Below are positions 32,313 through 45,025 of a stretch of DNA of 46,847 bases, piece after piece. Source of the DNA: Carex sylvatica (Eukaryota; Streptophyta; Magnoliopsida; Poales; Cyperaceae); NCBI GenBank assembly GCA_964058845.1, contig CAXKVR010000377.1, forward strand, positions 1 to 46,847. The letters run 5' to 3'. Numbering within the stretch: the stretch's first letter is position 1; each line of letters starts with the position of its first letter. The notes beneath the pieces were generated by a model. That model was not told the origin of the DNA. It was given only the letters and a program-made list of their open reading frames with translations, and searched no databases. The position numbers and the translations under genes are program-made.

Positions 32313-33837
32313 CTATGTTACCCCGATATATACTCCTATATGAGTTTTGTACCCATATCCGATATGTATCGGATACCGATACGCGTCCGATACGGCTCCA
32401 ATAAGTACCGAAGGTGGCGTATCAGATGAGCAGGCATATCATGCATATACCTCCCGATATGGTCTACAATACCCATTGACTCGTTCGAATACGGTTCTGA
32501 CATATCGGATACATCTCAGATACGCAGATAGCACATGATCAGATACGCAAATAGTCAGGGGTGGATTCATGATTTCTGTCAAGGTAGGGCACTAATCGGA
32601 TTCAAACCTATTAATTAACTTTTCGGGTACACAATTGCAATTCAATTCCTATAACTATTTTTATTATAAAATATGTTATAATCATAGAATCTATTAGTAC
32701 AACATTGAATTTTTTTTCCTAAGTTAATTAAAAATTTATTTGGCATAATTCAAAGTGGGATTGTTCTTATAGCCAATTAGCAAATAAAAGTCAAAACTTA
32801 CATAAAAAAATTAACTGAAATATAAGTAATGAATTATAAAAGGCACAGAAAAAATTCGGCCGACCATCTCCTTAGAATTGTAATAATAGGTTCCACCATC
32901 AGACTTTTTTGTTCCCTTATTCTTTTTCATTCTATTTACGAAATAGAATATCGAAGATCCGAAAAAAATGAAATATGCAAAATTGACCAAAACTCAAAAG
33001 GAATTGGTTCAAAAATTAAACTCTGAACAGAGATAGGCACTACATCGAATCAAAGGTATAGATACACTGAACAATTAATACTAACTCAAAATAAAAAAAT
33101 TCATATTAAGGGTAAACACTTGTCCACCCTAATCACTATGTGGATCCGCCAGTGCAATGAGAGGTGCACGGATTATACAAAGTCCATGGACCAAGTCAAA
33201 ATATTTTTTCTGCACCAACAAGGAATTGAACCTAGCTAGGTTCTGAGGCATCAATGCAAGCAACTTAACCACTACATTAGATTTGTTATTAAAAGTTAGT
33301 AGCTATGCTATTTAATATATAAGGAGGATTCCAATTTCTCAACTTTTTCATATTTCATATTTTATATTTTTATTTTTTAAGTTTAAATTGTCGATCCGAA
33401 TTGTTCAACATAATATTTATAATAAAATATAATTTTTACTAATTTTTAATATAGGTATAAAATTACTATTTTTGAACGTTCAAAAAATAATGATTTTCTA
33501 CTCATCTTAAAAAGTAGTAAAAATATTTCAAAAATCTAACCATATTTTAGTGTATATATCATGTTGAATAGATCGGATTAACAATTTGGACTTCGAAAAT
33601 AAAGATATAAAATATGAGGTATAATAAGGTATGAAAGACACGAGGCATTGGAATGCTTCTCTTAATATATACTTGAGCTATCATATTCAGATTTTTTATA
33701 TTTAATTTATATAATACATGTTTTGAATTAGTAATATAATTAATATAATAAAAAAATAAAATATATAATGTGTATTCTTAATTTTTAAAATTATTGTATC
33801 ATTGTATCATATCCGATACGATATCCATGCAACATAG
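32313..33837. mobile_element. Probable hAT-like element, 1,525 bp, containing a nested MITE
   Basis: The left end CTATGTTACCCCGATAT faces the right end ATATCCATGCAACATAG. The subterminal zone is packed with CCGATA/TATCGG words (about 32355-32545 on the left; ATATCCGATACGATATCC on the right). Flanks GTGTAGAT and ATGTGGAT agree at 6 of 8 positions, compatible with an old 8-bp duplication. No transposase frame. The MITE at 33321-33661 sits inside. Confidence 0.55.
33321..33661. mobile_element. MITE, 341 bp, perfect 9-10-bp target duplication, nested
   Basis: The ends AGGAGGATTCCAATTTCTC and GGCATTGGAATGCTTCTC are imperfect inverted complements, with pairing inward around a TCATCTTAAAAAGTAGTAAAAAT-like core. 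TTAATATAT flanks it at 33312-33320 and 33662-33670 (a tenth base A also matches). Related in core sequence to the other GAGACC/TTACTATTT elements of the window. Confidence 0.78.
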
Positions 33838-33845
33838 ATGTGGAT

Positions 33846-34944
33846 CATATCCAATTTTCATTTTTTTTTTTTAAATTACAGACTGAGACGAGTCAATCAT
33901 GGGCTTGACCAGTGTGCTAGACAACCCCTTAATTTTTTAGACGCTTCTAATTAAATCCGGTCTCTGACTCTCTGTTGAATCCACAATGAATGACGTGAAG
34001 AAATTTTTCAATAGACATATTTGTATTGTGATGCATGACACAGCTGCTTCAGTTATGAGCAGATCTAGAGACGACGTAAATATTGGCAGCTGTTTGTCTC
34101 CTGTTTGGCTCAATTAATGCATATAGCAGCCAGCAGGGCATTGCGACGATTGTGCAGAATGGAGAAGGCTCATGCAAACGCCGACAAGGTAGACACTTTT
34201 CGCGAGAGAAAAAATGCATTTATGATGGTACTCCGTCGCTAAAAGTACCGTCACTAATAAAAAAATACGTTTATGATGGTATTCCGTGACGAAAAGTCAC
34301 TTTTTACCCGTGCTACAGGGCTTGTGCCACGAAAGTATAGCGGGAAGACAAAAAAATAAAATTTTAGCAAATAGTGGAACTATTATAAATAGCGTTTTTT
34401 TATTTTAAAAATTATATTTTATATTTCTACTACTAGTAAAAATGTCTCATCAAGAAAAAAAAATACCAAATTAATTAAGAAGTTCTAATATTCATATTAA
34501 ACCAATATAAAGTTCAAATTGTCATTCAAAATATCCCTAATTCAACAACTGTCGATATATTTTATATTCAAAATATACCACTACCATATATTAATGCATG
34601 ATACAAAATTTAATTGATATAGCAGTATAGCCCGCACATGTTCCATTGTATTGATATAGCTTGATAAAGTAAAAAAATCAATCTAGACATTAAGGTCCAT
34701 TAAAATTGCAAAATCATGTTTTCAGAAAAAAAAAAAAAAATTTTGCAAAATCATAACCCATGTAGCATAGCGGACCGCTATTGTCGCTACGTGCTATAGC
34801 GGACGTAGCTTGCTTAGCGCAGTTTTAGCCCGTAGCTTAGCTTTCTTGGTCCAAAACCGCTATAGCTAGCTATTTAGAATCTTGGTCAAAAGACAAAACT
34901 AATAGCCAATCATATTATTGAATACAACTTATTCCATATTAAAT
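33846..34944. other. Spacer with repeat fragments
   Basis: No gene. At about 34207-34310 there are two copies of a TTTATGATGGTA(C/T)TCCGT..GAAAAGT unit (with a CGTCGCTAAAAGTACCGTCAC variant), resembling subterminal repeats of an unrecognised element. At about 34748-34890 CGCTAT/TATAGCGG words end in GCTATTTAGAATCTTGG, the third locus with the GCTATAGC signature. Confidence 0.45.
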
Positions 34945-34953
34945 AAGAATAAT

Positions 34954-35351
34954 GAGTTTGGCTAGTATAACATCAGTGTCATTTCAACATATATAACACT
35001 AACTCTAAAACCTATCAAATCGACTTCAAACGGTAAATCCAAACCGATCTACTTCATTAGTTATGCGTTTACATGAAAAATTTATAACTTTTCGAATTTA
35101 TTTAGTATTAGATCAAGCGGTCAAATATGTGAGTTTTTAAATTAATTTTAATACATTAATTTTTTAATATTTTTACCTCTTGATTTGATACTAAAATAAC
35201 TCAAAAATATTAAAAAATTGTATGTAAACGCATCACACATAATGTAAATTGGTTTGAACGGTTTTGATTAGTCGTTCGAAGTCGATTTGATATGTTTTAG
35301 AGTTGGTGTTACATAGAATGAAATGACACTGATGTTATACTAGCTAAACTT
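34954..35351. mobile_element. MITE, 398 bp, perfect 9-bp target duplication
   Basis: The ends AGTTTGGCTAGTATAACATC and GATGTTATACTAGCTAAACT pair with one mismatch, and the inverted homology runs on through TCAGTGTCATTT and much of the element. AAGAATAAT flanks it at 34945-34953 and 35352-35360. It shares internal words (CAAGCGGTCAAA, TTTAGTAT) with the element at 42346-42742. Confidence 0.88.
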
Positions 35352-35429
35352 AAGAATAATTATATCATTCTCCTCACTCCTGTTCTTTCATTTATTCATT
35401 CACTCTCTCTCTCCAAATTAATTTCCTTA

Positions 35430-36200
35430 CTTGTCTTTTATCCCCGCATTAATTTCACTAAGAATTTTTATTTATCCCCACATTAATTATTATCATTTAA
35501 TAATAATTTCCGTATTAATTATACTGTCATTTTAATAACAATTCTCGCATTAATTATATTGTCCTCTAATAACAATCCTCGCATTAATTAAACTGTCCTT
35601 TAATAACAATCTCCGCTAACAATTATTTATATGTTTATTGATGTTCAAGAAAGTATTTACCATTGTTCTGACAAGTATTTATCATTATGTCTGAAAAGTA
35701 TTTATCATTGTCCCTGACATAATAATACTTTGATTTGATTAAACATTACTTATTGAAAAGTTCAAGAAAATATTTTTCATTGTTCTGACAAGTATTTATC
35801 ATTATGTCTGAGAAGTATTTATCATTGTCTTTGACGTACATATATTTTACTGAAAATTACAATTATATATGAGAAATATTATCAATGTAACATAAAATAT
35901 TTATCCATATAACATAAAATATTTATCATTGATGTTTTACTAAAAATTACAGTTATGTCTGAGAAATATTTATCCATGAAAACATAAATTATTTATCCAT
36001 GTAATATAAAATATTTATCATTATGTGTGAGAAATATTTATTATTGATGTTTTACTGAAAGTTGTAATTATGTTTGAGACGTATTTATCCATGTAGCATA
36101 AAGTATTTATCTATGTAACATAAAATATTTATCATTATGTCTGAGAAGTATTTATCATTAGGTTTGTTTATTTAATGGTTTCTAGTTGTGCGGGGACAAT
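35430..36200 (+). repeat. Degenerate tandem arrays
   Basis: First a series of CGCATTAATTATACTGTC..TTTAATAACAAT units (about 35440-35620). Then an array of AAGTATTTATCATTATGTCTGAGA-type units of about 30-45 bp with CATAAAATATTTATC variants (about 35645-36175). No coding function is visible. Confidence 0.7.
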
Positions 36201-36555
36201 CCAAAAAAAAGGAAATTTTGTGTAGGGATAACTGACAAGTATTTATGAGGAAATTGTTTATTTAATGGTCCCCAATTATGCGAGAATAATTCAAAAAAAA
36301 AAAAAAATTGTGCGGGAACAATTGATAGATTAATTTATTTTTTCATAAATAAAGATCATTACATAGGAATTAATACTTTGTAAATTCAAGATAAATGCTT
36401 TGATGCTTCAAGTTAAATACTAACAGTTTACGAAACGCTTATTAACGACTGAGCGATCCCTCATGATTTTTTTGATAGTTTGTGTGAGGTTTTTTACAGG
36501 AATAAAGCTGCGGAGATTGTTATCAGGATCCATTAAACAAAAAGTAATATATATA
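36200..36555. other. Flank of the tandem arrays
   Basis: No gene. Contains a duplicated segment, GTTTATTTAATGGT(T/C)(T/C)C..TGCG..AATTCAAAAAA, at about 36165-36215 and 36246-36315. Confidence 0.4.
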
Positions 36556-37316
36556 GAGTAAGTCTACCATACATTGCAATGCATAGGCACCTCTATGCAT
36601 TGGACTATAAATCACGGATTCAAAGTCCAAATGACCGATCCAAATCGTTCATCTTGTTCTCCATATTAATATGTGCTTGGAGACCAAATTTTATATTTTT
36701 TTGGAATTTTTTTACTATTTATTAAGCCACATTGAAAATCGCTGATCCAACGGTTACAGTAAAATCAAAAGGCACCGTTGGATCAGCGAATTTCAATGTG
36801 GCTTAATAAATAGTAAACAAATTCCAAAAAATATAAAATTTGGTCTCCAAGCACATATTAATATGGAGAACAAAATGAACGGTTTGGATCGGTCATTTGG
36901 ACTTTGAATCCGTGATTTATAGTCCAATGCATAGGCACCTCTATGCATTGGACTATAAATCACCATATTCAAAGTTCAAATGACCAATCCAAACCGTTCA
37001 TCTTATTCTCCATATTAATATGTCCTTCGAGACCAAAGTTTATATTTTTTGGAATTTTTTTACTATTTATTAAGCCACATTGAAAATCGCTGATCCAACG
37101 GTTACAGTAAAATCAAAAGGCACCGTTGGATCAGTGATTTTCAAAGTGACTTAATAAATAGTAAATAAATTCCAAAAAATATAAAATTTGGTCTCCAAGC
37201 ACATATTAATATGGAGAACAAGATGAACGGTTTGGATCGATCATTTGGACTTTGAATCCGTAATTTATAATCTAATGCATAGAGGTGCCTATGCATTGCA
37301 ATGTATGGTAGACTTA

Positions 37317-37319
<3 letters not shown>
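36556..37319. mobile_element. Composite double MITE, 764 bp, inserted in a TA repeat
   Basis: The outer ends GAGTAAGTCTACCATACATT and AATGTATGGTAGACTTACTC are perfect inverted complements. Inside are two near-identical palindromic halves, each running AATGCATAG..GACTATAAATCA..GGAGACCAAA..TTATTAAGCCACATTG and back. They meet at a shared ATGCATAGGCACCTCTATGCAT palindrome (about 36927-36950). The same palindrome lies at the left end and a rearranged form at the right end. Flanked by TATATA on both sides. Confidence 0.8.
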
Positions 37320-37348
<29 letters not shown>

Positions 37349-37750
37349 CATCCATTTTGGCATTCTCTGTAGGCCGGGAGCGATAGCATATCTCTCTCAG
37401 CTGAGGGGCCCGTTTCACCACCACTAACTGGTCAGATCTCCTCCTTGCATTGCATCTTTCTTATTGATCCCCACGTGATCCTTCCAACGGAACTGCTTGT
37501 CCCCCCGGATTCCCCTGGAGAACCTACCAGCTGTAAGTAGAGTTGGTAGTTCATCCATACCCTACGCTCAAAGGGATATATATATATATCATATTAAAGA
37601 ATTATAACATCTGATGTAAATTTATCGTTGATATAAACAAAGTCAAATCATATTAATGTCAATTCATTATCAGCAAATTCTAATCCAACTTAATATTAAT
37701 CATTTTCTAACATCAGTAACGCCCCTCGTATATCTTTTTAAACTGCACAA
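37320..37750. other. Spacer with a TA microsatellite
   Basis: A (TA) tract at 37321-37348 borders the composite MITE. A slightly GC-richer stretch (37360-37560) shows no recognisable gene. Confidence 0.4.
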
Positions 37751-37755
37751 TTTTA

Positions 37756-38466
37756 GGCACTGTTCGGATGCCTTTTTTTTAACTGGGGATTTCATGAGTT
37801 TGACTCACATGAGAATGTCATTCCATTGGACACAATTTTTTGGGTCTGAATTACTCATAGGTTATTCCCAACGAATCACTGTTTAGTATAATTTTTTATA
37901 ATTTTTGTAATTGTTTTTTATATTTATAAATATTTTCTTATTTTATTTGTACCCATTTTAGTAATAATTTTTATTAGAAATGCTTCCTCTATTTAATATT
38001 ATTATTTAATCAATTTTATTTAATTTCATTATTATAATTTTTTTTGTAAAAATAATTGTTTTATTTCTAAAAAATAAACAAAATGAAAATCTTGTATTAA
38101 TCACCATAATGATTAATTTGTTAATTTTATTTTATATAATTTTTCACTGATCAGATAACAAGCTTACGTTACAAGTATTGTTATGTTATTGCTTAATTGA
38201 TTTAATTTAATTTAATTTAATTAATAATTATTTTACTGATATCATTAATTTTAGAAAAGAAAATATGATTTTCTATAATTATACCCACGGTACAATCGAA
38301 CACTCATTCGGTACGGGCAGTGTTCGTGTGACTTACTGTTCGCATGAGAAGAAAGAAATTCAGTTCAATTGAATTTTTTTTTTCCCACACATACAGTAAC
38401 CGATAGTTCATATTGGCCCATATCCCAAACCCGTTCCCAATCTCATGTGTCCGCCGAACACGCCCT
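37756..38466. mobile_element. Probable non-autonomous element with TGTTCGG ends
   Basis: The left TAGGCACTGTTCGGATG faces the right CCGCCGAACACGCCCTA, inverted complements with several mismatches. Both sides also carry CTCATGAGT/CATGAGATT-like words. The interior is AT-rich and non-coding. No clear target duplication, so superfamily and exact ends are unsure. Confidence 0.45.
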
Positions 38467-38625
38467 ACATTCCCATAATTGTTCCCGTGTATACTTATGA
38501 GTATGGATTCCCGTATACAAAAGATGAATTTCCAAACCCATTAAATCTCATTCCGCACAATCCGGTGACAAACGAACAAGCCTCCTCCAATGCATACTGA
38601 ACTATCTAAAATTGTACATCTGGAT

Positions 38626-38827
38626 GGGGTCCGGATCTCCTAAAGTAACCCAATTTTTGGGTTTCGGATCGAAACTGTCCGATTCGAATCCGTCGCTCGA
38701 GATTGCTTCGTGATTCGAATTCATCTCTTGGGATGTGGGCACTCTACTTCAGATAGATTATCACGGATTTGAATCGGACGGTCTCGATTTAAAATCCAAA
38801 GATTGAGTTAATTCACTGGATCTGACT
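38626..38827. mobile_element. MITE, 202 bp, perfect 9-bp target duplication
   Basis: CATCTGGAT flanks it at 38617-38625 and 38828-38836. The arms carry inverted blocks: CGAAACTGTCCGATTCGAATCCGT on one side and ACGGATTTGAATCGGACGGTCTCG on the other. The tips are imperfect (GGGTCCGGATC against GATCTGACT). Confidence 0.82.
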
Positions 38828-38866
38828 CATCTGGATGTACTAGTAGTCTAGCTAGTCCGAATAATA

Positions 38867-39082
38867 TGAGTCTGCATCGTCTGCATTAACTTAAAAGAGC
38901 ATCTTTTGAATTACTAGATATTAGCCGTCTGATTGTAAACGGAATTCATTTGGCTCCGTCTAAAACATACGAATCTTCAATATTAGTACAGATTTAATTC
39001 GTACAAATCTTAAAACTGATCGGACGTTCAGATATATTAACTCAAAAGATTTTTTTTTGAGTTAATGCAGAGGATACGAATT
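38867..39082. mobile_element. MITE, 216 bp, perfect 9-bp target duplication
   Basis: CGAATAATA flanks it at 38858-38866 and 39083-39091. The arms pair through TCTGCATTAACTTAAAAGA and TTTTTTGAGTTAATGCAGA. It starts 31 bp after the end of the 202-bp MITE's duplication. Confidence 0.83.
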
Positions 39083-39091
39083 CGAATAATA

Positions 39092-42000
39092 CAAATGTAC
39101 TTTTATCAATGGAGATGTGCTCTTGATATCTTAACAACAGGACAGGTGATAAAACATTACTTTTGTGATCTCAAAAGATCATAGCAAGGCCAAAACACCA
39201 AAATCAATCAATCAATCAGAGGAAGTTATTACAGATGTACCTGTCGGTACTAGTGAATTCAGTGTGCCATCGCTTCTCTCATGTCTATTCACTTGTTTTC
39301 TTTTGTAGCTTTGATATGTTAAAATAACGATGGTCAAAGAACCCGGTACGCTCTATTTTAAACTTGGTCGGTACGTCCATCCGATATTTTCTGTTTTCCT
39401 CGAGCCAGCCGCTGAGAGAGAAAAAAAAATCTACATCAGTTTTTTAAGATGTGGCTCAAAACATTGACCACTCATTAGTGGTTTTGTTTAAATATCTCGT
39501 AATTTGTTTTAAATTATTTGATTCTAATACGAACTTCTCTGTATTCTTCGTGCACGCATATTGCACCAGATTAACATGAGTCCGGAACTCCGGATCCTTT
39601 AAGGTAATGCATACTATCCGATCGAAATGTGGATCAATCCGGCCTATGTCAGTAATGCACGGATCTGACTTCGCTGCTCTCTAAATAGGAGAGTAGCATT
39701 CTGCTATTTAAAATTTAACCATTTAATTTTTTTATGTACGAATCTCAATCCAGTTGTATGGTTAGGTTTATAGTAGTAAGGTCCTGCTCTCTTATTTGAA
39801 GAGCAGCAGAGTTAGTTCCAGTAACGTACAGGTCTCTGGACTCGTAATAATGTAGAATGAACGGATCAGATTGAAATTTAAAAATTGAGGTACCTAAGGT
39901 GGTAGGAATTGAGATCAACAATTCAACTACATTAACTGTCCATTCTCATCCACCATCAATGATCGACGTGAAAGTGCTTTACGCCTGTCAGTTGCCGGCT
40001 TGGAAATCTTGCTGCTGTCCAATATCCAAGAAGTACGATCGTGCAAAAAGTAGCACGGCAGAGGATGGGCCAATGCATATGTCAATCTCATGTCGGCTCT
40101 CTACTCTCTAGGCATACGTGATATGTTAGAGTATCGTTGTTTTTGTTTTTGAAAGAAGATATGTTATCATGTGGGTTATTACAACACTGCGGTTACGTTT
40201 AGCTTCAAAACAAGACCAGGTAGAATAGCTCGATTATCGTTTATTTTATTAGAGCAGTCAAATTAAATTTTTGTACGTTTGGATGAAATAAAGAATGAGT
40301 TAAATTAAAGTTAATTTTAAGTTTCAAAATAGTAATTAGTTTAATTTTTGATTGAATTAGTATAATAGTGAGATAATTTATATAAAATAAATAAAGAATA
40401 GTGGGTTAGTGTTATTCTTGCTCCATCGAAATATCGAATGGCTCAAAAGAATAGTATTATTCTTGAGTTAGCACGATACAGATCAGATGGTATGGATTCG
40501 TTCTGCAAAAACTTAATTAAAATTTGAATTACAATGCACAATACAATTGGAGGAATTTCACGCATACCCCTCAAAAACTTCAAAATTATATATATTCCCT
40601 CTCTAAACTTTGAAATTATGAATTTTTTCTCTCTACTTCAAAAACTAACAAATTTATCCATTTTATTATTTTTTATATTAAAACTCATTCCAAATTTAGA
40701 AAATACCTATTTTACCCTGTATTAAAAGCATAAAACGCTCATCAGAAGAGTTCCTCTACCATCCGATTCACGTGCATCGCATTAAGATCTGTATGTATTG
40801 TTTCAATATTTGTGCGTGTTCATTTCAAGATTCATGTTGATCTAGCATGCGCGTATCTCAAAACAATTCCGATCCGCGCAAATCGCATTAATATTTGGGC
40901 ACATCACTTTAATTTCTTTTTGTCTGAATCTTAATCTCCTGTCCAAGTCTTAAGACACCTCTACTCTTTTATTAAGCCACGGATTGTAGTCCTTAGCTTT
41001 TGCCCACATATTACGTACGACAACCGAATATTAGTTCTTTAGCACGAATTATAATTTAATTGTACTCATATTGCCGAACAACTCTATAAGTATCGGTATG
41101 TATTCGATATTCCAAACTGAATGTGTACACCCAATTCGACCCAGCATATATGTGTTTTTTGGAGGAAATATTGTCATAGGTCACTATACTTTGTAGTTTG
41201 TCACAAATTGGTCACACAAATTTAATTTGTTTCTCTATAGTTTTAATTCTTTTTCATTTGTTCTAATTAAATAACTTTGTAACTTTTCTATCCAAAATAC
41301 TAACAAAAATATAAAGTGAAATGGAGATGAATGAGCAGAAAAAATAACATATTGACTTGATTGGAACAAATAAAAAATTAAATCACCCTATGTGGCAAGG
41401 AGTGGCAAGGAGTGTCAAGGGAGGAACAAATCAACTTGAATTATCAATTCGCAACAAAGAACAACATTTAGCGTCATTCGACGAAATTTATGTTAATTAT
41501 TTTAACGATTAAGATAATGTTTGATTGTAGAGTAAGTGGTGGATTTAACCGAAAAAATGTACAAATTACCCTTCATTTTCCTACCAACGAACATAATACC
41601 CATCTTCATAAATTATCAACAAAATGTCATTGTGAGCTTCACTTTCTCTGTCCTTTCCTCTCTCTCTCACTTTTTCCTATCTACTCTTCATCATTTTTAT
41701 CTAAAATAGAGGTTATATAATACACCAACAAATATAAAACACATTTTCTTGTTGCATAATTTGTTGTGTTTTATTTTAAAAAACCCATCTTCTTATGCAA
41801 TTTTTTATTTCAAATGGAGGATTATACAACATACCATAAAATATAAAATACATCAAGATTGGTTTCTTATTTAATGTTGGTGATTAAATTGTTTTTAATG
41901 TAAAGATTGTAGTAAAATTATTTATTTTTATGTTATTAATATTTTCTACTAGGTCCATAAAGTATGCAGCGAATATTATTTTCTTAATATTTTTTACTTT

Positions 42001-42316
42001 ATCCATACAGTTTGTAGGTTGTAGCATATATTTATTAATTTTTTTGTTGTGGATTAAATTGCATTGAGATTGTTTCCTAAGGTGTTAAATTAGCTCTATG
42101 ACATGAATTAAAACGAATAACAACCCCATACATTCTTTGTACCAGTTTAAAATGTGCAATAGGAAAAAAAATATCGTATCAAAAACAACGATTGAAATTT
42201 AAATAGTTGAATATAACATAACAACAGTAGTAAAAAGTGGTGATTAAAAACATGTTATAAAAGGATACATATAAATAATGATATAAAGGAATATTATCCA
42301 AACTGTATGATCTTGA

Positions 42317-42345
<29 letters not shown>
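39092..42345. other. Gene-free AT-rich region
   Basis: No gene supported. A small inverted repeat (39679-39808; GCTGCTCTCTAAATAGGAGAG against CTCTCTTATTTGAAGAGCAG) may be a short MITE. Other short open frames (39899, 40534, 41490) have no recognisable domains. Poly-pyrimidine (CTCTCTC) lies at 41658-41675. Confidence 0.45.
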
Positions 42346-42348
<3 letters not shown>

Positions 42349-42742
42349 TAGAACTAGGGTGTTCTTAAGCTCACCAAAGTATTTGGTGAGCTTAACTTCA
42401 AAATTCATCAAATTCGTTTTAAATGACGAATCTGAACCGTTGAAATTCGTCTACCTTACAAGTGATGAGTCTACATGTGAAAATTTTAAACATTCGAATT
42501 AATTTAGTATAAAGTCAAGCGGTCAAAAAAGTTCAAAAAATGAATGCACTCAAATAAATTAATTAACATTCTAATTTTGACCGATTGACTTTATACTAGA
42601 CTAATTCGAATATTTAAAAATTTCACATGTAATATAGGCGAATTCTAACAGTTCGGATTCGTCATTTAAAATCGATTTGATGGGTTTTGGAGTTAAGCTC
42701 ACCAAACACTTTGGTGAGCTTAAGAACACCTTAGTTCTACTC
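42346..42742. mobile_element. MITE, 397 bp, between TA/GA microsatellites
   Basis: The ends GAGTAGAACTAGGGTGTTCT and AGAACACCTTAGTTCTACTC are inverted complements with one mismatch. Each terminal zone also has its own small hairpin, AAGCTCACCAAA..TTTGGTGAGCTT. Left flank is a (TA)(GA) tract, right flank a (TA) tract; microsatellite flanks hide any duplication. Confidence 0.8.
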
Positions 42743-42764
42743 ATATATATATATATATATATAT

Positions 42765-43119
42765 GAGGAGGGATCAAGTTACAATAATTTTTGAGTTACA
42801 ACAAACTATTTTTTACATTTTTAAAGTCCAAATCGTCGATCCAAACCGTTAGATGTGATCTCTACAATAAAAATATGCTTGGAGACCAAATTTTACATTT
42901 TTTGGATATTTTTTACTATTTATTAAGATGGGTACAAAAATTAGTCAAATTCAGATCATTGAATTTTGTACCCATCTTAATAAATAGTAAAAAAATTTAA
43001 AAAATGTAAAAATTGGTGTCCAAGCACATTTTATTGTGGAAATCATGTTGAACGGTTTAGATCGATTATTTGGACTTTGAAAATTTTAAAAATTATTGTT
43101 GTAACTTAATCGCTCATCT
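42765..43119. mobile_element. MITE, 355 bp, sister of the CYP78A-promoter MITE
   Basis: The left GAGGAGGGATCAAGTTACAA and the right TTGTAACTTAATCGCTCATC are imperfect inverted complements. The core GGAGACCAAATTTTACATTT..TTACTATTTATTAAGATGGGTACAAAA and its mirror match the element at 12978-13368. Flanks TATATATAT and TATATATAG fit a 9-bp duplication within TA repeat. The 69-codon open frame inside is chance. Confidence 0.8.
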
Positions 43120-43128
43120 ATATATAGA

Positions 43129-45017
43129 GAGAGTGTGTGTGACTAATGTGCATTTGTATGCATATGAGTTAATATGCATACAATTTAAATTTAAAATTTA
43201 AAAGTTTTAAAACGTCAAACTGTTCATGCCCCACACAAGATGGTAAGTTGTTGGAGGGGAAGACCTCGCGCAGTCAAGCTGCCTCGATCAACACATCTCA
43301 TCTCTCTTGTGAGTAATAAATAGCAAAATCTGTATTTTACCAAGAACCCCCCTGCCTTTCACTATTCACAAAAGGAAAAGGGCGGTAGTTACGATAATTT
43401 AAATTCCAGCTTGATAATGTAGGAAATTAGGTAGAGCAATTTCAAGGCTTTTTTAAGTAGTTTTCCTTTCTAGTCTTTTATTTTTAAATTTAACTTTTGA
43501 TGTATGGTTTACGATGCTTTGATTTTAATATATCTACCTACGGGTTTTTTCCTAAAAAAAAAAATTGGAAAAAACTGTATTTAAATCGAACCCATTCAAA
43601 CGGGAATTAACATCCTCTCATGTTACTGGAGTACTGGACTGAGTACAATCGAATCGAATGGTCCAAAATTGTTCTTTTAAGTTGTCACGAATCTCAAAAC
43701 ACAAATAATATTGCTCGTCAGCTATTATGAGCAAAAACCGGATGAAATTAAATCTGAGCCGTTCTTTTCAATTGTGTTCAATTATATCAATCTATGACTT
43801 GATAAGTTCGAACGCAAGTTATAACATACTTGCATCGATATTATTATGTACATCTTGTTAAAAAATGTCAATCGGTTAGTTAGATAGATATTATTTTTGT
43901 GGATCTAAGTAAAAAAATGTGCATCTAGATCAACAAAAACCTTAACAAAGAAAACGAAAATCACAGAACTAAAGTTGCAATCTGAAAATGAACCTGAAAA
44001 CAATTATACCCTTCAATTTCTAATGGAACCCAGAGAGCTTTTTATCAAAGAATTAATGTAGGCATACTGAACCGATTTAGCCTAAACTCTCTAATATCGC
44101 TTCTGAACGACTACTTTTGAACTAATTTTTATTTTTTACTTGGGTATGTAACAGCTAGTCAAACCCCGAGAAGCCGGAGGAGGAAGGACCCAAACCCAGA
44201 TTAAACCCTAGTCAAAGAATTTCAAACTGTTGACGTAATCCAAATACGTGAGACAAAACTAATGATGTGTGGCAATTAGACACATGGCAGGACGTGAATC
44301 CTCGCCTACTGAAAAGAAAGGTGACATCTCACACAGTCAGACTACCGGTCTACCGCTCTACGGTACCAGCCTACTGCTCTATGAAATAAAAAGAAATATG
44401 GTAGTCAACTAGTCATCAGGCATTCAGCCTACAGTAGTACAGCCCAGCCCTTCTGCCCTTCATAAAAGAGAGAGAGGAGAGAGGAGAGAGGAGAGAGGCT
44501 TAGATTGGATGGAAGCCATGAAGCCTCGAGATAAAGATGTAGGTGGGTCCCATGTTGGATTCGGCGAATCTCTTTGTTGCTTAGCGCTTAGCGGACACAG
44601 AACGGTGTCGGTGCCCCACATAAATTGCTATCAAGCCTCGTGTTTATAAGTTATAACTGGAACGAGTATATGAGTGTAATACTCGAAGAATTCGGATCAC
44701 CGGTTATCTGAGGTGCAATTAGTAAATCTGGACCATTCTTTTAACCAGGCACACTCAAAGTCAAAACCGATCTTCTATAATTTTTCATAGACATTCGATT
44801 AAATTTTATCCGGTTAGAGTTAATTGAGTCATCCGTTTATAGATATTGCACCTCAGATATCTTGGGAGAGACACTCTCTCAAAGCGAACATGCTTGCACT
44901 GTACATTGTTATCAGTTTCTTTGATAAAAAATGAGACGTTACGTTACGTCACACGCAAACTGATTTGGTAACGTCAAATCGCGTCACTTGATACATATGT
45001 GATTAAACATCACTTGA
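43129..45017. other. Gene-free spacer
   Basis: No gene or element supported. A GAGAGAGGA purine microsatellite lies at about 44467-44497. The GC-richer patch 44280-44620 contains no open frame worth reporting. Confidence 0.45.
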
Positions 45018-45025
45018 TACATAGG

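Noticed and set aside
35645..36175. Tandem units as a CRISPR array
   Set aside because: Units and intervals are both degenerate AT-rich copies of each other; no unique spacers and no cas genes.
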